Assembly (NCBI RefSeq): GCF_965227365.1
Contig: NZ_OZ245754.1
Location: 4,092,001-4,156,000 of the forward strand
DNA length: 64,000 nt
Reading direction: 5' to 3'
Source of the DNA: Hwanghaeella sp965227365
GTDB taxonomy: Bacteria > Pseudomonadota > Alphaproteobacteria > UBA8366 > Aestuariispiraceae
The position numbers and the translations under genes are program-made. The notes under the pieces are model-generated. The model saw only the letters and a list, made by a program, of their open reading frames with translations. It was not told the origin of the DNA and did no database searches. Below are positions 50,802-60,624 of this stretch, in pieces. Every line of letters starts with the position of its first letter. Position 1 is the stretch's first letter.

Positions 50802-51830
50802 CTAGGGAGCAGGACCTGGGTGATGGCAGGCGACACGGTGGCCGGCCGCCCCAATTTCGGTAAGGTCCGGTGAGGCGGTTTTGCACTTGGCACTGGCACG
50901 CGCGCAGCGTGTATGGAATCGGCAGCCCGAAGGCGGGTTGATGGGAGACGGCAGGTCGCCGGTCAATTTAATTCGCCGCCGCGACCGCTCGACGCGCGGG
51001 TCGGGACGAGGAATGGCGGATATCAATGCCTGCGTATAAGGATGCTGGGGGTCTGCATACAGTTTCTCAACCGGTGCCAGTTCGACAATCTTGCCCAGAT
51101 ACATCACCGCAACACGATCGGATATATTCCGAACAACGCCGAGATCATGAGAAATGAAGAGATAGGCGCAGCCGAGTTGGTGCTGCAACTTTCGCAGCAA
51201 ATTCAATATTCCTGCCTGCACCGAGACGTCGAGTGCGGAGACCGGCTCATCAAGGACAATGAGTTTCGGGTTAAGCGAGAGGGCCCGCGCGATCCCCACT
51301 CTTTGCCGCTGTCCGCCGGAGAGTTCATGCGGATATCGATCAACCATATCAGCCGGCAGTTGGACCAGACCGATCATTTCCGCGATACGCGCGCGAAGGT
51401 CCTGCGGCGGCAACTCGGCCAACAGCATGCCTTCCGCAAGGATTTGTCCGACCGTCATGCGCGGGTGCAACGAAGCCATCGGATCCTGAAAGACCAATTG
51501 CATGTCGCGCCGAAGTGCCCGCAACTCGGCGGCATCGGCCTCGGTCACGTTTCGGCCATCCAGGGTGACCTGCCCTGCGCTTGGTTCGATAAGACGCAGA
51601 ATGCTGCGGCCCAGGGTCGACTTGCCGCAGCCGGACTCACCGACAAGTGCGAGCGTTTCCCCCGCGGCGACATCGAAGCTGACATCAGACACTGCCTGCA
51701 CCACGCCGACCTGCCGGCCGAACACCCCGCCACGCAGAGGGAACTCCTTGTTCAGACCGCGAACGGACAGAACGGTTTCTGTACCATGCGTACGGTCTTT
51801 GGCACCTGCCGTGGCCGGAACCGTGGTCAT
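50802..51830 (-). CDS. Oligopeptide/dipeptide ABC transporter ATPase (DppF/OppF type)
   Basis: This 342-residue ATPase has Walker A GESGCGKST, the Q-loop in VFQDPMASLHP, signature LSGGQRQRV, and Walker B LIVLDEPVSALD. The C-terminal oligopeptide-transporter extension contains GCRFHTRCARA and cysteines that bind an Fe-S cluster in some relatives. Its ATG shares one base with the stop of the partner ATPase. It is last of the five-gene ABC set. Confidence 0.95.
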   Translation of the reverse strand: MTTVPATAGAKDRTHGTETVLSVRGLNKEFPLRGGVFGRQVGVVQAVSDVSFDVAAGETLALVGESGCGKSTLGRSILRLIEPSAGQVTLDGRNVTEADAAELRALRRDMQLVFQDPMASLHPRMTVGQILAEGMLLAELPPQDLRARIAEMIGLVQLPADMVDRYPHELSGGQRQRVGIARALSLNPKLIVLDEPVSALDVSVQAGILNLLRKLQHQLGCAYLFISHDLGVVRNISDRVAVMYLGKIVELAPVEKLYADPQHPYTQALISAIPRPDPRVERSRRRIKLTGDLPSPINPPSGCRFHTRCARASAKCKTASPDLTEIGAAGHRVACHHPGPAP

Positions 51831-52819
51831 TATTGTGCCTCCGCCTGATACGCACCGTTCATGGGGAAATGGCAGGCATTGGCCGTCGCACCACGAAGCT
51901 CCAATGCCGGATCATCGGACCGGCACTTGTCCTGGGCACGTTTGCAGCGCGGAGCGAAGGAACATCCCTGCGGGCGCGCAAAAATCGAGGGCGGTGTGCC
52001 CTCGATCGGATCCAGCGGCTTCGCCTCCTCAATCGTCGGGACGGCGCCGATCAGTGCGGAGGTGTAGGGATGGGCCGTCTGATAGAAAATCGGTTCCGTC
52101 GCGCCCCGTTCAACCACGCGGCCGCTATACATGACGGCGATCTCGTCGGCGATCCCCGAAACGACGCCAAGATCGTGGGTAATCAACACGAGCCCGATAT
52201 CCAGTTCCTTCCGCAAATCGGCCAATAAATCGAGGATCTGCGCCTGAACCGTCACATCGAGCGCCGTTGTCGGTTCGTCGGCAATGATCAGCCGGGGGCG
52301 GTTCGCCAGGGCCATGGCGATCATCGCACGCTGGCGCATCCCGCCGGAAAATTCATGCGGGTACTGCCGAACCCGGCGCGCGGGTTGCGGGATAGAGACC
52401 ATCTCCAGCAGACGCTCCGCTTCCTTGATCGCGTCGCGCTGAGATATCGAGCGATCATGCAGGCGGATCGCTTCGGCGATTTGCTTTCCGATCGGGATGA
52501 CGGGATTGAACGCGGTCAAAGGATCCTGAAAGACACATCCGATATCCTTGCCGCGGATCCGGCGTATCCGCGACGGGTGCATGCCGATCAGCTCCTCACC
52601 CATGAACCTTGCATGCCCATCGACGCGGGTACCGCGCGGCAACAATTGCAGAAACGCCATCATGGCAACCGATTTACCGGAACCGCTTTCCCCCACGATT
52701 CCAAGAACCTTTCCCGGTTCCAGGGAAAGATTGATCCCGCAGACCGCTTCAGCCCATCTATCGTCAACCCCCTTGAAGGCGACGCGAAGATCCTTCAGTT
52801 CGAGCAGGGGCGTCGTCAT
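51830..52819 (-). CDS. Oligopeptide/dipeptide ABC transporter ATPase (DppD/OppD type)
   Basis: This 329-residue ATPase has Walker A GESGSGKSV, Q-loop VFQDPLTAFNP, signature FSGGMRQRA, Walker B LIIADEPTTALD and the C-terminal CSFAPRCKRAQDKC block typical of OppD/DppD. The signature has Phe in place of the usual Leu, which is common in this group. ATG 52819 overlaps the end of the permease gene; longer readings inside that gene are not supported. Confidence 0.95.
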   Translation of the reverse strand: MTTPLLELKDLRVAFKGVDDRWAEAVCGINLSLEPGKVLGIVGESGSGKSVAMMAFLQLLPRGTRVDGHARFMGEELIGMHPSRIRRIRGKDIGCVFQDPLTAFNPVIPIGKQIAEAIRLHDRSISQRDAIKEAERLLEMVSIPQPARRVRQYPHEFSGGMRQRAMIAMALANRPRLIIADEPTTALDVTVQAQILDLLADLRKELDIGLVLITHDLGVVSGIADEIAVMYSGRVVERGATEPIFYQTAHPYTSALIGAVPTIEEAKPLDPIEGTPPSIFARPQGCSFAPRCKRAQDKCRSDDPALELRGATANACHFPMNGAYQAEAQ

Positions 52820-53685
52820 GTGCTTCTCCGGTCGAAGACATCGCGCAGCCCATCCCCCAGAAAGGAGGTCGCCAGGACGACGGACAGAATCGCCATGCCC
52901 GGGCCGAAGGCAATCCACCAATTGTAAAAGCGGGCGGCCCCTTCAGATATCATGCTGCCCCATTCCGGCGACGGCGGGGTTGCACCGAGCCCGATGAAGC
53001 TCAACGACGCGGCCAGCAATACGACTTGCCCGAAATCCATCGTCGCGTTGATCAAAGTGGGAGTCCAGCACAGCGGCAAGACGTGAATGGTAAGAACGCG
53101 GAACGGACCGGCGCCGCCGGCAACCGCGGCTTCGACATGGTCGCGCTCGCGCATTTCGAGAACCTGCGCGCGCATCAACCGTGCATAGATCGGCCACCAC
53201 ACGATCACCATGGCGATCGAGGCATTGGCCAAGCCGGGCCCGAGCATCGCGGCCACCGCCATCGCCAGCAGGATCGGCGGGAAAGATACGGTGACGTCGA
53301 CAAGCCGCATGATGATCGAATCCCACCAACCGCCGAAGAAACCGGCGATCGCGCCCATTGCGGAACCGATGACGACCGCGCAGAGCACGACCACGAAGGC
53401 AATCGGAATGGACCAGACCGACCCGTGCAGGGTGCGCGACAGGACATCCCGGCCGAGCGCGTCCGTCCCCAGCCAATGATCCGGCGATGGCGGCTGCAAG
53501 CGGCGCCCGACCATGGCAAGCGGATCGTCGATCGGCCACAGGCTGACGGTGAGCACGGCCACAATCCAGAACAGAAGAATGACAGCGCCGATTTTCGACG
53601 TCGGCGGCAATCTGCGCATCAACCATTTCAGACCGCTGAGTTTGGCGGCCTTCGTGGTCTCATTTGGAGAGGCGATATCCGTCAC
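52816..53685 (-). CDS. Oligopeptide/dipeptide ABC transporter permease (DppC type)
   Basis: This 289-residue inner-membrane protein has six predicted helices, the N-terminal OppC-type lead PPSPDHWLGTDALGRDVLSR and the coupling block MRERDHVEAAVAGGAGPFRV. The start is GTG 53685, placed directly after the TAA of the upstream permease gene. With its DppB-type partner it forms the translocation channel. Confidence 0.95.
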   Translation of the reverse strand: MTDIASPNETTKAAKLSGLKWLMRRLPPTSKIGAVILLFWIVAVLTVSLWPIDDPLAMVGRRLQPPSPDHWLGTDALGRDVLSRTLHGSVWSIPIAFVVVLCAVVIGSAMGAIAGFFGGWWDSIIMRLVDVTVSFPPILLAMAVAAMLGPGLANASIAMVIVWWPIYARLMRAQVLEMRERDHVEAAVAGGAGPFRVLTIHVLPLCWTPTLINATMDFGQVVLLAASLSFIGLGATPPSPEWGSMISEGAARFYNWWIAFGPGMAILSVVLATSFLGDGLRDVFDRRST

Positions 53686-54699
53686 TTAATGCACCCTGAT
53701 GCGCGGGTTGGCCCAGGCATAACCGATATCCGTCAAAAGGTTCGCCAGCAGGAAGGCGACGGAACCGACAATCGTCACCCCACCGATCGCCGGATAGTCC
53801 AAGGACGCCGCCGCGCGAACCGCATAGGACCCAATCCCGGGCCAGGAGAATATAGCCTCGGTCAGAACCGCGCCCGTAATAAGGTAGGCAAAGGTAAAAC
53901 CCAGAATCGTCAACAAGGGTATCATCGCGTTCGGCAAGGCATGATTGATCAGCACGACGCGCTCTGGTGCCCCTTTGGCGCGCGCCGTCCTGGCATAATC
54001 CTGCGCCATTCCTTCGATCAGCGAGGAACGCACAAGCCGGGTGATAATGCCGGTAACCGCCCATCCCAGGACGAAAGCCGGAAGGGCCAAATGCGCGAGC
54101 GACTGAAGAAACAGCGACAGATCTCCGGCAATCAGCGAATCGATGGTGTAGAAACCTGTAACATGCGTTGGCGGTTCGACCCTCGCGGGCAACCGTCCGG
54201 TACCGGGCACGACCGAGAGGCGAACGGAAAACAGATAAAGCAGAATAAGGCCGGACCAGAAGATCGGCAGGGAGGACCCGACCAGCGCCACCATGCGGGC
54301 CAGACTGTCGAAAACCGATCCCCGGTACTTTGCCGACAACAATCCGAGCGACAGGCCAAGCGTAGTCCCCACGATCATCGCGGACACGACCAGTTCCAAT
54401 GTCGCCGGCAGGCGCTGGGCGATATCGGCCGCCACCGGCCGGCGGGTTGCGAATGATGTGCCGAGGTCGCCCTGTACGAGATTACCCAGATAGACGGCGT
54501 ATCGGACCGGCAGGGGTTTATCGAGTCCCCACTCGGCTTTCACCGCCGCGACGACTTCAGCATTCGACATCATCCGTTCGGGAACAAGGGCGGCCAACGG
54601 GTCGCCCTTGGTCATTTGCGACAACATGAAAGACACGCTCGCCACGCCAAGAAGCAGAAAAGGTATCGCGATCAACCGCTTGATGACGTAGGCGAGCAT
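53686..54699 (-). CDS. Oligopeptide/dipeptide ABC transporter permease (DppB type)
   Basis: This 337-residue permease begins MLAYVIKRLIAIPFLLLGVA, the standard DppB-type first helix. GLDKPLPVRYAVYLGNLVQGDLG, read as residues 58 to 80 in parts, and the coupling block ARTARAKGAPERVV are also typical. Six membrane helices are expected. It follows the binding-protein gene by six bases. Confidence 0.95.
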   Translation of the reverse strand: MLAYVIKRLIAIPFLLLGVASVSFMLSQMTKGDPLAALVPERMMSNAEVVAAVKAEWGLDKPLPVRYAVYLGNLVQGDLGTSFATRRPVAADIAQRLPATLELVVSAMIVGTTLGLSLGLLSAKYRGSVFDSLARMVALVGSSLPIFWSGLILLYLFSVRLSVVPGTGRLPARVEPPTHVTGFYTIDSLIAGDLSLFLQSLAHLALPAFVLGWAVTGIITRLVRSSLIEGMAQDYARTARAKGAPERVVLINHALPNAMIPLLTILGFTFAYLITGAVLTEAIFSWPGIGSYAVRAAASLDYPAIGGVTIVGSVAFLLANLLTDIGYAWANPRIRVH

Positions 54700-54705
54700 G
54701 TAACA

Positions 54706-56292
54706 CTACTTCCGAGAGATTTCGGCGAGCGGCAGGTTGCAGCAAGCCGAATAACGAACACCGCTGATATCGCTACGATGTGCCAGCACGAGGTTCGGCG
54801 ACACAAGCGGAATGATGATCGCGTCGTTCATCATTTCCTTGCCCAACTGGGTATAGGCCGCTTCGGAATCGGCGCCGGAGGATGCCAGCGCTTTCGCATA
54901 GAGCGGGGCTTCTTCCGAGTTTACCACCAATTCGTCTTTGCCGACGCCGGCGCGCTTCACCCAGGGATACCCCTCGATCATACCGAAATAGGCGATGTAC
55001 TGGCCCGAACCGTAATAGTCCGGTGCATAGTAGACGGCGGTCACGGGCCATTCACCCGCGCCCAACTCATCGCGCCAGACGGCCCAGGTCAACGGCTTCA
55101 ATTCCATTTCCACGCCGATCGCGGCAAAGTCCTGCTGCACCTTCTGCATCATGATGTTGAAATCGACGCCGTAAATGTTGTCGTTGGGATACCCGGCAAC
55201 CAGCTTCAGGTCGGATTGTCCCGCCGCCGCCAACATTTCCTTGGCCTTTTCGATGTTCTGTTCCCGCGGGCTCAGAGCGGCGGTACCCGGAAAACCGTTC
55301 GGAATCGGGGCCGCCTGTTTCGCGCCGTTACCGCCAACCGTGAAGTCCAGCATGCCATCATAATCGATCGCCAGAGCAAGCGCCTGACGAACGTCTTTGG
55401 TCAGCACATCGGCCATGCCCTTGGCGCCGGGAATGAAACCGATATAGGTGAAGTTGTAACTGGGAACGACTTCGGTAACGACGTCCGATGACCGGATCGA
55501 CTGAGCCGTATCCGGATCGATCTGCATCGCGATATCGACTTGTCCGGTTTCCAGCGCCTGCGCCTGGCTGACGGCATCCTGGATCTGGGTAACAACGACT
55601 TCCGCGAAGGCGGGCGCGCTGCCCCAATAGGAGTCGTTGCGGGCCAGACGAAGCTCAGCTTCCGGCGAATAGAGCTTCAACATGAACGGTCCCGAGCCGG
55701 CCGAGTTTTCCAGGAACCAAGACTCGGCCTTGTCCGCTTCCGATGCATTGTCTGCGGCGGAAGCGCCGGCAGCCTCGGCAACCTCGGCATTGATAATACC
55801 GGTATAGGGTGCGGAAACCTTGTTGAGGAATTCGGAGTTCGGCGCATCGACAGTGAATTTCACGGTCTTTGCGTCAACGGCCTCTGCGCTTACGAGACCG
55901 TCCATCAGGAAAGAGGGCGATCCCTTGACGTTCTTCAAACGATTGAAAGTCCAGATAACGTCGGACGCTTCGACCGGAGAACCATCGGAGAAACGGGCGT
56001 CTTTCAAGCGGAAGGTGAATTCCGTGAAATCACCGTTCACGTCCCAGCTCTCGGCCAGATTCGGCACCAGTGTCTTATTGTCCGGCGCCAACGTTACCAG
56101 CGTTTCATATACAGCCGTGAGATAGAACTGGCAGGTGTCGCAGAAAGCGCGGGACGGATCGAGCGAATTGACGTCCATCGACCTTGCGATCACCAATGTG
56201 TCCGTTTCGTCGGCGACCGCCGGTTGGGCGAATAGCGCGCCACCGGCAAGGACAAGGGCCGCGACCCCTTTGTTAATTCTGAAATGCTTCAT
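54706..56292 (-). CDS. Peptide/nickel-type ABC substrate-binding protein (SBP family 5)
   Basis: This 528-residue periplasmic receptor has a signal peptide ending near FAQPAVADETD. The family-5 pattern follows: TLVIARSMDVNSLDPSRAF, AVYETLVTLAPDNKTLVPNL, FRLKDARFSDGSPVEASDV and FIGFIPGAKGMADVLTKDVR. Family 5 includes dipeptide, oligopeptide, nickel and glycoside receptors, so the ligand is open. The aminotransferase gene immediately upstream suggests an amino compound. Confidence 0.94.
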   Translation of the reverse strand: MKHFRINKGVAALVLAGGALFAQPAVADETDTLVIARSMDVNSLDPSRAFCDTCQFYLTAVYETLVTLAPDNKTLVPNLAESWDVNGDFTEFTFRLKDARFSDGSPVEASDVIWTFNRLKNVKGSPSFLMDGLVSAEAVDAKTVKFTVDAPNSEFLNKVSAPYTGIINAEVAEAAGASAADNASEADKAESWFLENSAGSGPFMLKLYSPEAELRLARNDSYWGSAPAFAEVVVTQIQDAVSQAQALETGQVDIAMQIDPDTAQSIRSSDVVTEVVPSYNFTYIGFIPGAKGMADVLTKDVRQALALAIDYDGMLDFTVGGNGAKQAAPIPNGFPGTAALSPREQNIEKAKEMLAAAGQSDLKLVAGYPNDNIYGVDFNIMMQKVQQDFAAIGVEMELKPLTWAVWRDELGAGEWPVTAVYYAPDYYGSGQYIAYFGMIEGYPWVKRAGVGKDELVVNSEEAPLYAKALASSGADSEAAYTQLGKEMMNDAIIIPLVSPNLVLAHRSDISGVRYSACCNLPLAEISRK

Positions 56293-56326
56293 GACTAGCT
56301 TCCCTGTCGGCGCAACGGTTGATGAT

Positions 56327-57595
56327 TCAAGATCCGGTCAGCGCCATCACCGTGGTGGATGGCTGTAAGGACGCCCGGTTTCTTTTTATCTCCTCGAAAG
56401 CTGCGCCGGTCGCTTCGAGGGTTTGCGCAATGTCCGCTTCGGTCATTGCGGCATTGGTGAACATGTTGTGATACGGGGACAGATAGACGCCGCGCTTCAT
56501 TGCAGCGCGGCAAAAGCCGTAACCGACCCTGAAATCGGGATCGTCGTCGAATTGCAGCATCGGAAGCGTTACCGGGCCCGTGCAACGGATACCGATGCCG
56601 AATTCCTCGGCCTGTGCGTTCAGGCCATCGCGAAACGCTGTGCCGATCCGACGCATGTCTTCCAGGTACTCGGTTTCCCGAATGATGCGCATCGTTTCCA
56701 ATGCCGCCGCCATCGGTACCGCCGCGAACCAATATGATCCCGTCGCATATATTCGCGATGCAGCATCACGCGCCCGATCGTTGCCCAGCAACGCGGAAAT
56801 CGGCTGCCCGTTTCCGAGAACCTTTCCCCAGGCCGACAAGTCGGGCCGCACGCCGATGGTTTCCCAGGAACAATCACGGGCGACGCGGAAACCTGCCCGC
56901 ACATCGTCCACGATCAACAAGGCATCATGCTCGTCCGCGAGATCCCTGGCGGTTTGGGCGTATTCACGATCCGGTGTGGATTGATCGGCAAAAACATCGT
57001 GCCGGTACGGGGTTGCGAATATGCCGGCAAGATCGCCGCCCGCGGACGCCACCGCATCCTTCAGGCTCTGCGCGTCGCCGTAGTCGAAATAGATGATATG
57101 TGCCCGATCTTCGTCCACGACGCCGGCGGGGCGCGGCGTGCTCCAGGGCATCGAACCGTGATACGACTTGCGCGCCACCAGAACCTTGCGCTTGCCGCGA
57201 TAGGCCCTGGCAATCATCAGCGCCATCATAGTCGCGTCCGACCCGTTCTTGCAGAACATCGCCCAATCCGCATGCGAGACCATGGACACCATGGCCTCCG
57301 CCAAATCGACGATCAGCGGTGTCGGTCCGGTCGCCGCGTCGATCCGCGCTTGCTGATCGGCAACCGCCCGCATGATATCGGGATGATTGTATCCGAGTAG
57401 ATTGGGACCATAGGCGCACATGAAATCGATATAGACATTGCCGTCCGCATCGGTGATGCGCGTGCCGTCGGCCTTCGTGAAGAACTGCGGCGTGTCTTCC
57501 GGCATCAGCGCCACAGACTGATGGCCGTACATGCCCCCTGGAATGACCTCGGCCGCCCGTTCGCGCAACATGCGATCATTGGCGTTGTTCCACAT
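56327..57595 (-). CDS. Class III PLP aminotransferase (glutamate-1-semialdehyde mutase-like)
   Basis: This 422-residue enzyme starts at ATG 57595 behind TGGAGG. Class III signs are KNGSDATMMALMIARAYRGK (116-135), YHGSMPW, LIVDDVRAGFR with Asp230, and the Schiff-base Lys258 in DLSAWGKVLGNGQPIS. The shape NGSDAT resembles glutamate-1-semialdehyde aminomutase and beta-amino-acid aminotransferases. It heads the ABC transporter operon with a 34-base gap, so it probably transaminates the imported compound. It is unlikely to serve haem synthesis in this context. Confidence 0.92.
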   Translation of the reverse strand: MWNNANDRMLRERAAEVIPGGMYGHQSVALMPEDTPQFFTKADGTRITDADGNVYIDFMCAYGPNLLGYNHPDIMRAVADQQARIDAATGPTPLIVDLAEAMVSMVSHADWAMFCKNGSDATMMALMIARAYRGKRKVLVARKSYHGSMPWSTPRPAGVVDEDRAHIIYFDYGDAQSLKDAVASAGGDLAGIFATPYRHDVFADQSTPDREYAQTARDLADEHDALLIVDDVRAGFRVARDCSWETIGVRPDLSAWGKVLGNGQPISALLGNDRARDAASRIYATGSYWFAAVPMAAALETMRIIRETEYLEDMRRIGTAFRDGLNAQAEEFGIGIRCTGPVTLPMLQFDDDPDFRVGYGFCRAAMKRGVYLSPYHNMFTNAAMTEADIAQTLEATGAAFEEIKRNRASLQPSTTVMALTGS

Positions 57596-57850
57596 GAGGG
57601 CCTCCAGAGACGTTTGAACACTGTTGATTTAATAGAAGGTTAGTGACGGAAAATTTGACTTTCAACGAGAATTCATACGCAGTTGGTTACAATATTCGAC
57701 GGCACCCGGCCGTATGCGGGCTTCGGCAAGATAGATATTTTTTGGTTTTATTTTAATGATTTCTCTACATTCAGCGAAAATGAGCTGAACGCTGTTCTGT
57801 CCGGAAAAACAAAAAACAGCATATTATTAATGATATTTTATTTTGTTAAC

Positions 57851-58504
57851 TCAGTCGTTCGACATCGACTTTAATGGCAGGTCTTCCGGCAGGTAGGTGC
57901 GAAGATAGGCAACGGAGGCCCGCCAGGCTTCCATAAGATATCGATCCGTGATGTGGCCATGCTCCGCGTAGGAAATGGCCCAAATCCCATCCATCAAACC
58001 GAAGGTTACGGCGAGCCAATGCCCAAGATCGGTCAAGCCCGCACATTCGAACCGCGCACGGAACTCCTGGGCCCTCGTTTTCGACGCGGCCGTGTTCCCC
58101 CGGAGGTCGAGTGTCCGCACCTCGACACTGACCCCCGCCCCCATGAATAGACGCAAAGCCGCAGGATTGGCGTTCAGGTAATCGCGGCCCCGCGTCTGCC
58201 GGATCAAGACCAGGTCCTGCCAACGGCTTGGCGGGGGCGTGATTTCCATACGGGACAGTTCCGCGAGTTCCTGATGGTAGCGCCGAGCCAATTCCACAAA
58301 GATTGCGTTACGGTTCGGAAAAAAATGGTAGACGGAGGGTAGCGGCACCCCGGCCCGATCGGCCACCATGGCCAGCGTCACATCCGTGTCCATATGGTCG
58401 GCCAGGATGTCCGCAGTCGCATCAAGCAGCTGGGAGAACCTTTCCTTGCCGCGCACGCGTTGGGGTTTCCGTGCTTTGGACAGCGGAGAATTCTGACTAG
58501 CCAA
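57851..58504 (-). CDS. TetR-family transcriptional regulator
   Basis: This 217-residue protein has an N-terminal helix-turn-helix, RFSQLLDATADILAD then VTLAMVADRAGVPLPSVYHF, and a helical C-terminal ligand domain. No ATG fits the start of homology: TTG 58504, with GAGGTGG six bases upstream, gives the best reading. It lies 37 bases downstream of the transketolase genes on the same strand and upstream of the aminotransferase gene, so either operon could be its target. The ligand is unknown. Confidence 0.87.
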   Translation of the reverse strand: MASQNSPLSKARKPQRVRGKERFSQLLDATADILADHMDTDVTLAMVADRAGVPLPSVYHFFPNRNAIFVELARRYHQELAELSRMEITPPPSRWQDLVLIRQTRGRDYLNANPAALRLFMGAGVSVEVRTLDLRGNTAASKTRAQEFRARFECAGLTDLGHWLAVTFGLMDGIWAISYAEHGHITDRYLMEAWRASVAYLRTYLPEDLPLKSMSND

Positions 58505-58541
58505 TGCTCACCACCTCTTTACCAACCCGGCCCTTTTTTGC

Positions 58542-59576
58542 TCAACCGATTCCAGAGAGGAAGCCCCGCGCGACCTCACACAAACCCGGCGCATCAAGCT
58601 TGTAGGCCGCATACAGTGCCGCGGGCGGCCCGACTTCCACGAACCGGTCAGGCACACCATGCCGGAAGAATGGAATACGTGGCAAATCGACCAGAACATC
58701 TGCAACGGCTGAACCGAGCCCACCGGTAAGATTATGCTCTTCCACCGTCAGGATGGCGCTTGTCTCCCGTGCCGCCGCAATAATTTCATCACGGTCGAGG
58801 GGACTGATCGTATGCATGTCGACGACCCGAACGGACACGCCATCTTCGGAAGACAGAATTTCCGCGGCATCCAGCGACGCACGAACCTGGCTGCCGGTCG
58901 TTATGATCGTCAGGTCACGTCCTTCCCGAAGACGGATGGCCTTACCGATTTCAAGGTCGGGCACGGTCTCGTATACGACCGGGTCACGCCCGCGTCCGAG
59001 GCGTATGTACATCGCCCCCGGATGATCCACGGATTTCCGCAGCACCGCACGAAGGTGATTCGCATCCGTGGCGCAGATCACGGTCAGGTCGGCGACAACC
59101 CGCAGCATGCCCAGATCCTCCAACGCATGATGCGACGATCCATAGAACCCCATGGACATGCCGGAATGCGTTCCGATCACGCGCACAGGCATGCGTGGAT
59201 AGGCACAATCGGTGCGGATTTGTTCCGCACCCAGAATGGAAGCAAAACTGGCGAAAGTGGCGACATAGGGAACGAACCCGCAGGACGCCATGCCGGCCGC
59301 GGCAGTAATCATGTTCTTTTCGGCAATCCCGAAATCGAAGAACCTGTCCGGGTGTACATCCCGAAAGTCATTCGTTCTGTTGGCCGAGGCCAAGTCGGCC
59401 GTCGCAACGATGATGCGCGGGTCCGTCTTCGCCAGTTCGGCCAATTCCTCCCCCAGGATGAAGGCGGGCATACCGGCCTTCGGCGTCCCGCGAACGGACC
59501 GGTGATCCCGAAGACTTGTCTTGCCTTCGGTCGTGCCGCGAAAAATTTCCGCTTCGTTCTGCATCTCTGTCGTCAT
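58542..59576 (-). CDS. Transketolase, C-terminal (pyrimidine-binding) subunit
   Basis: This 344-residue protein is the second half of a split transketolase. The pyrimidine-binding domain contains GIAEKNMITAAAGMASCG, where Glu acts on the thiamine ring, and HSGMSMGFYGSSHHALEDLG. The C-terminal transketolase domain has LTIITTGSQVRASLDAAEIL and SVRVVDMHTISPLD. It overlaps the N-terminal subunit gene as ATGA, so the two are surely co-translated and work as one enzyme. Split transketolases occur in pentose metabolism and in dedicated catabolic routes. Confidence 0.94.
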   Translation of the reverse strand: MTTEMQNEAEIFRGTTEGKTSLRDHRSVRGTPKAGMPAFILGEELAELAKTDPRIIVATADLASANRTNDFRDVHPDRFFDFGIAEKNMITAAAGMASCGFVPYVATFASFASILGAEQIRTDCAYPRMPVRVIGTHSGMSMGFYGSSHHALEDLGMLRVVADLTVICATDANHLRAVLRKSVDHPGAMYIRLGRGRDPVVYETVPDLEIGKAIRLREGRDLTIITTGSQVRASLDAAEILSSEDGVSVRVVDMHTISPLDRDEIIAAARETSAILTVEEHNLTGGLGSAVADVLVDLPRIPFFRHGVPDRFVEVGPPAALYAAYKLDAPGLCEVARGFLSGIG

Positions 59577-60439
59577 GCTACCGGCTCCGGTTCATAGGGT
59601 TGCAGGCCCGCTTCGAGCTCGGCCATCACGTCGTCATAGTCTTCGCCAACCAGGTTGCCGACATGCCAGTCGAGAGACATTTCCATGCGCTTCACGCCGC
59701 GTCCCTTGACCGTGTCGCAGACGATCGCTTGCGGCTTGCCGGTCGTTCCTTCAGGCAGATTTTCAAACGCGCCGAGTATGGACGGGAAGTCATGTCCGTC
59801 GATCCGCTGAACGTCCCATCCGAAGGCGGCCAGACGTTCATGCACCGGTTCGATTCCCATGATGTCTTCCGTGTGGCCGTCGATGCACAGGCCGTTCCGG
59901 TCCAGCAGGATGACCAGATGGCCAAGTTGGAAATGGCCGGCGGCGATAACGGCCTCCCAAATCTGACCTTCGGATATCTCGCCGTCACCGAGCATTACAT
60001 ACGTGCGGTAGTCACGCCCAGCGACGCGACCGGCCAGTGCCATGCCGAGCCCGACCGAAAGGCCATGCCCCAAGGAGCCGGAGGAGAAGTCCAGCCCGCG
60101 AACCTTCTTCATGTCGGGGTGATCGCCATACTTGGAGCCAAGCCGGGTGTATGTGTCCAATTCGGTAGGATCGAAATAGCCGAGATCGGCCAGCACGGGG
60201 TAAAGCCCGATCGCGGCATGCCCCTTGGACATCACGAACCGGTCCCGGTCTTCCCAGGATGGGTTCGAAGGTTCGATGCGCATTTGTGAATAGTACAGAG
60301 CCGCAAGGATTTCCGCGCACGAAAACGTGGAGGAATAGTGACCGGCGCCGGCGATGCGCGTCAGACGAACGGTTTCCGTCCGGATGAACTTCGCATAGCC
60401 CTCAAGCACCGCATGGCTGACATTTGAACGATCTGACAA
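59573..60439 (-). CDS. Transketolase, N-terminal (TPP-binding) subunit, TTG start
   Basis: This 288-residue half has the thiamine-diphosphate motif MLGDGEISEGQIWEA ending at LLDRN, and transketolase landmarks AGAGHYSSTFSCAEILAALY, VMSKGHAAIGLYPVL and GSLGHGLSVGLGMALA. No ATG has a usable ribosome site; TTG 60439 lies five bases after AGGAGG and was chosen. An ATG at 60481 would add 14 unrelated residues. It is the first gene of this short operon, divergent from the DUF1537 kinase. Confidence 0.92.
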   Translation of the reverse strand: MSDRSNVSHAVLEGYAKFIRTETVRLTRIAGAGHYSSTFSCAEILAALYYSQMRIEPSNPSWEDRDRFVMSKGHAAIGLYPVLADLGYFDPTELDTYTRLGSKYGDHPDMKKVRGLDFSSGSLGHGLSVGLGMALAGRVAGRDYRTYVMLGDGEISEGQIWEAVIAAGHFQLGHLVILLDRNGLCIDGHTEDIMGIEPVHERLAAFGWDVQRIDGHDFPSILGAFENLPEGTTGKPQAIVCDTVKGRGVKRMEMSLDWHVGNLVGEDYDDVMAELEAGLQPYEPEPVA

Positions 60440-60624
60440 GGCACCCTCCTGGAAGCAGCAAGTCCGGGCTTCATTAATCATTGAAAATTCTATTATCACC
60501 CAACTCGTATTTGACTCAGACCGTTTTCTGGTGTGTTTGGCAATAGAAAATTTTGTTAACTTGTCATAACCGATCCTTGAGATCGGTATCTGGTTACCCT
60601 TTTTCAGGTTCGGAGAGGCCCATC

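Noticed and set aside
50656..50886. Longer nasT frame starting inside the ABC ATPase gene
   Set aside because: The extra 77 codons share no similarity with NasT and overlap the dppF-type gene; the 198-residue reading has the family length.
57791..57820. Inverted repeat GCTGTT...AACAGC downstream of the TetR gene
   Set aside because: The stem is only six bases with a loop of 18 and no suitable T tract on the minus strand.
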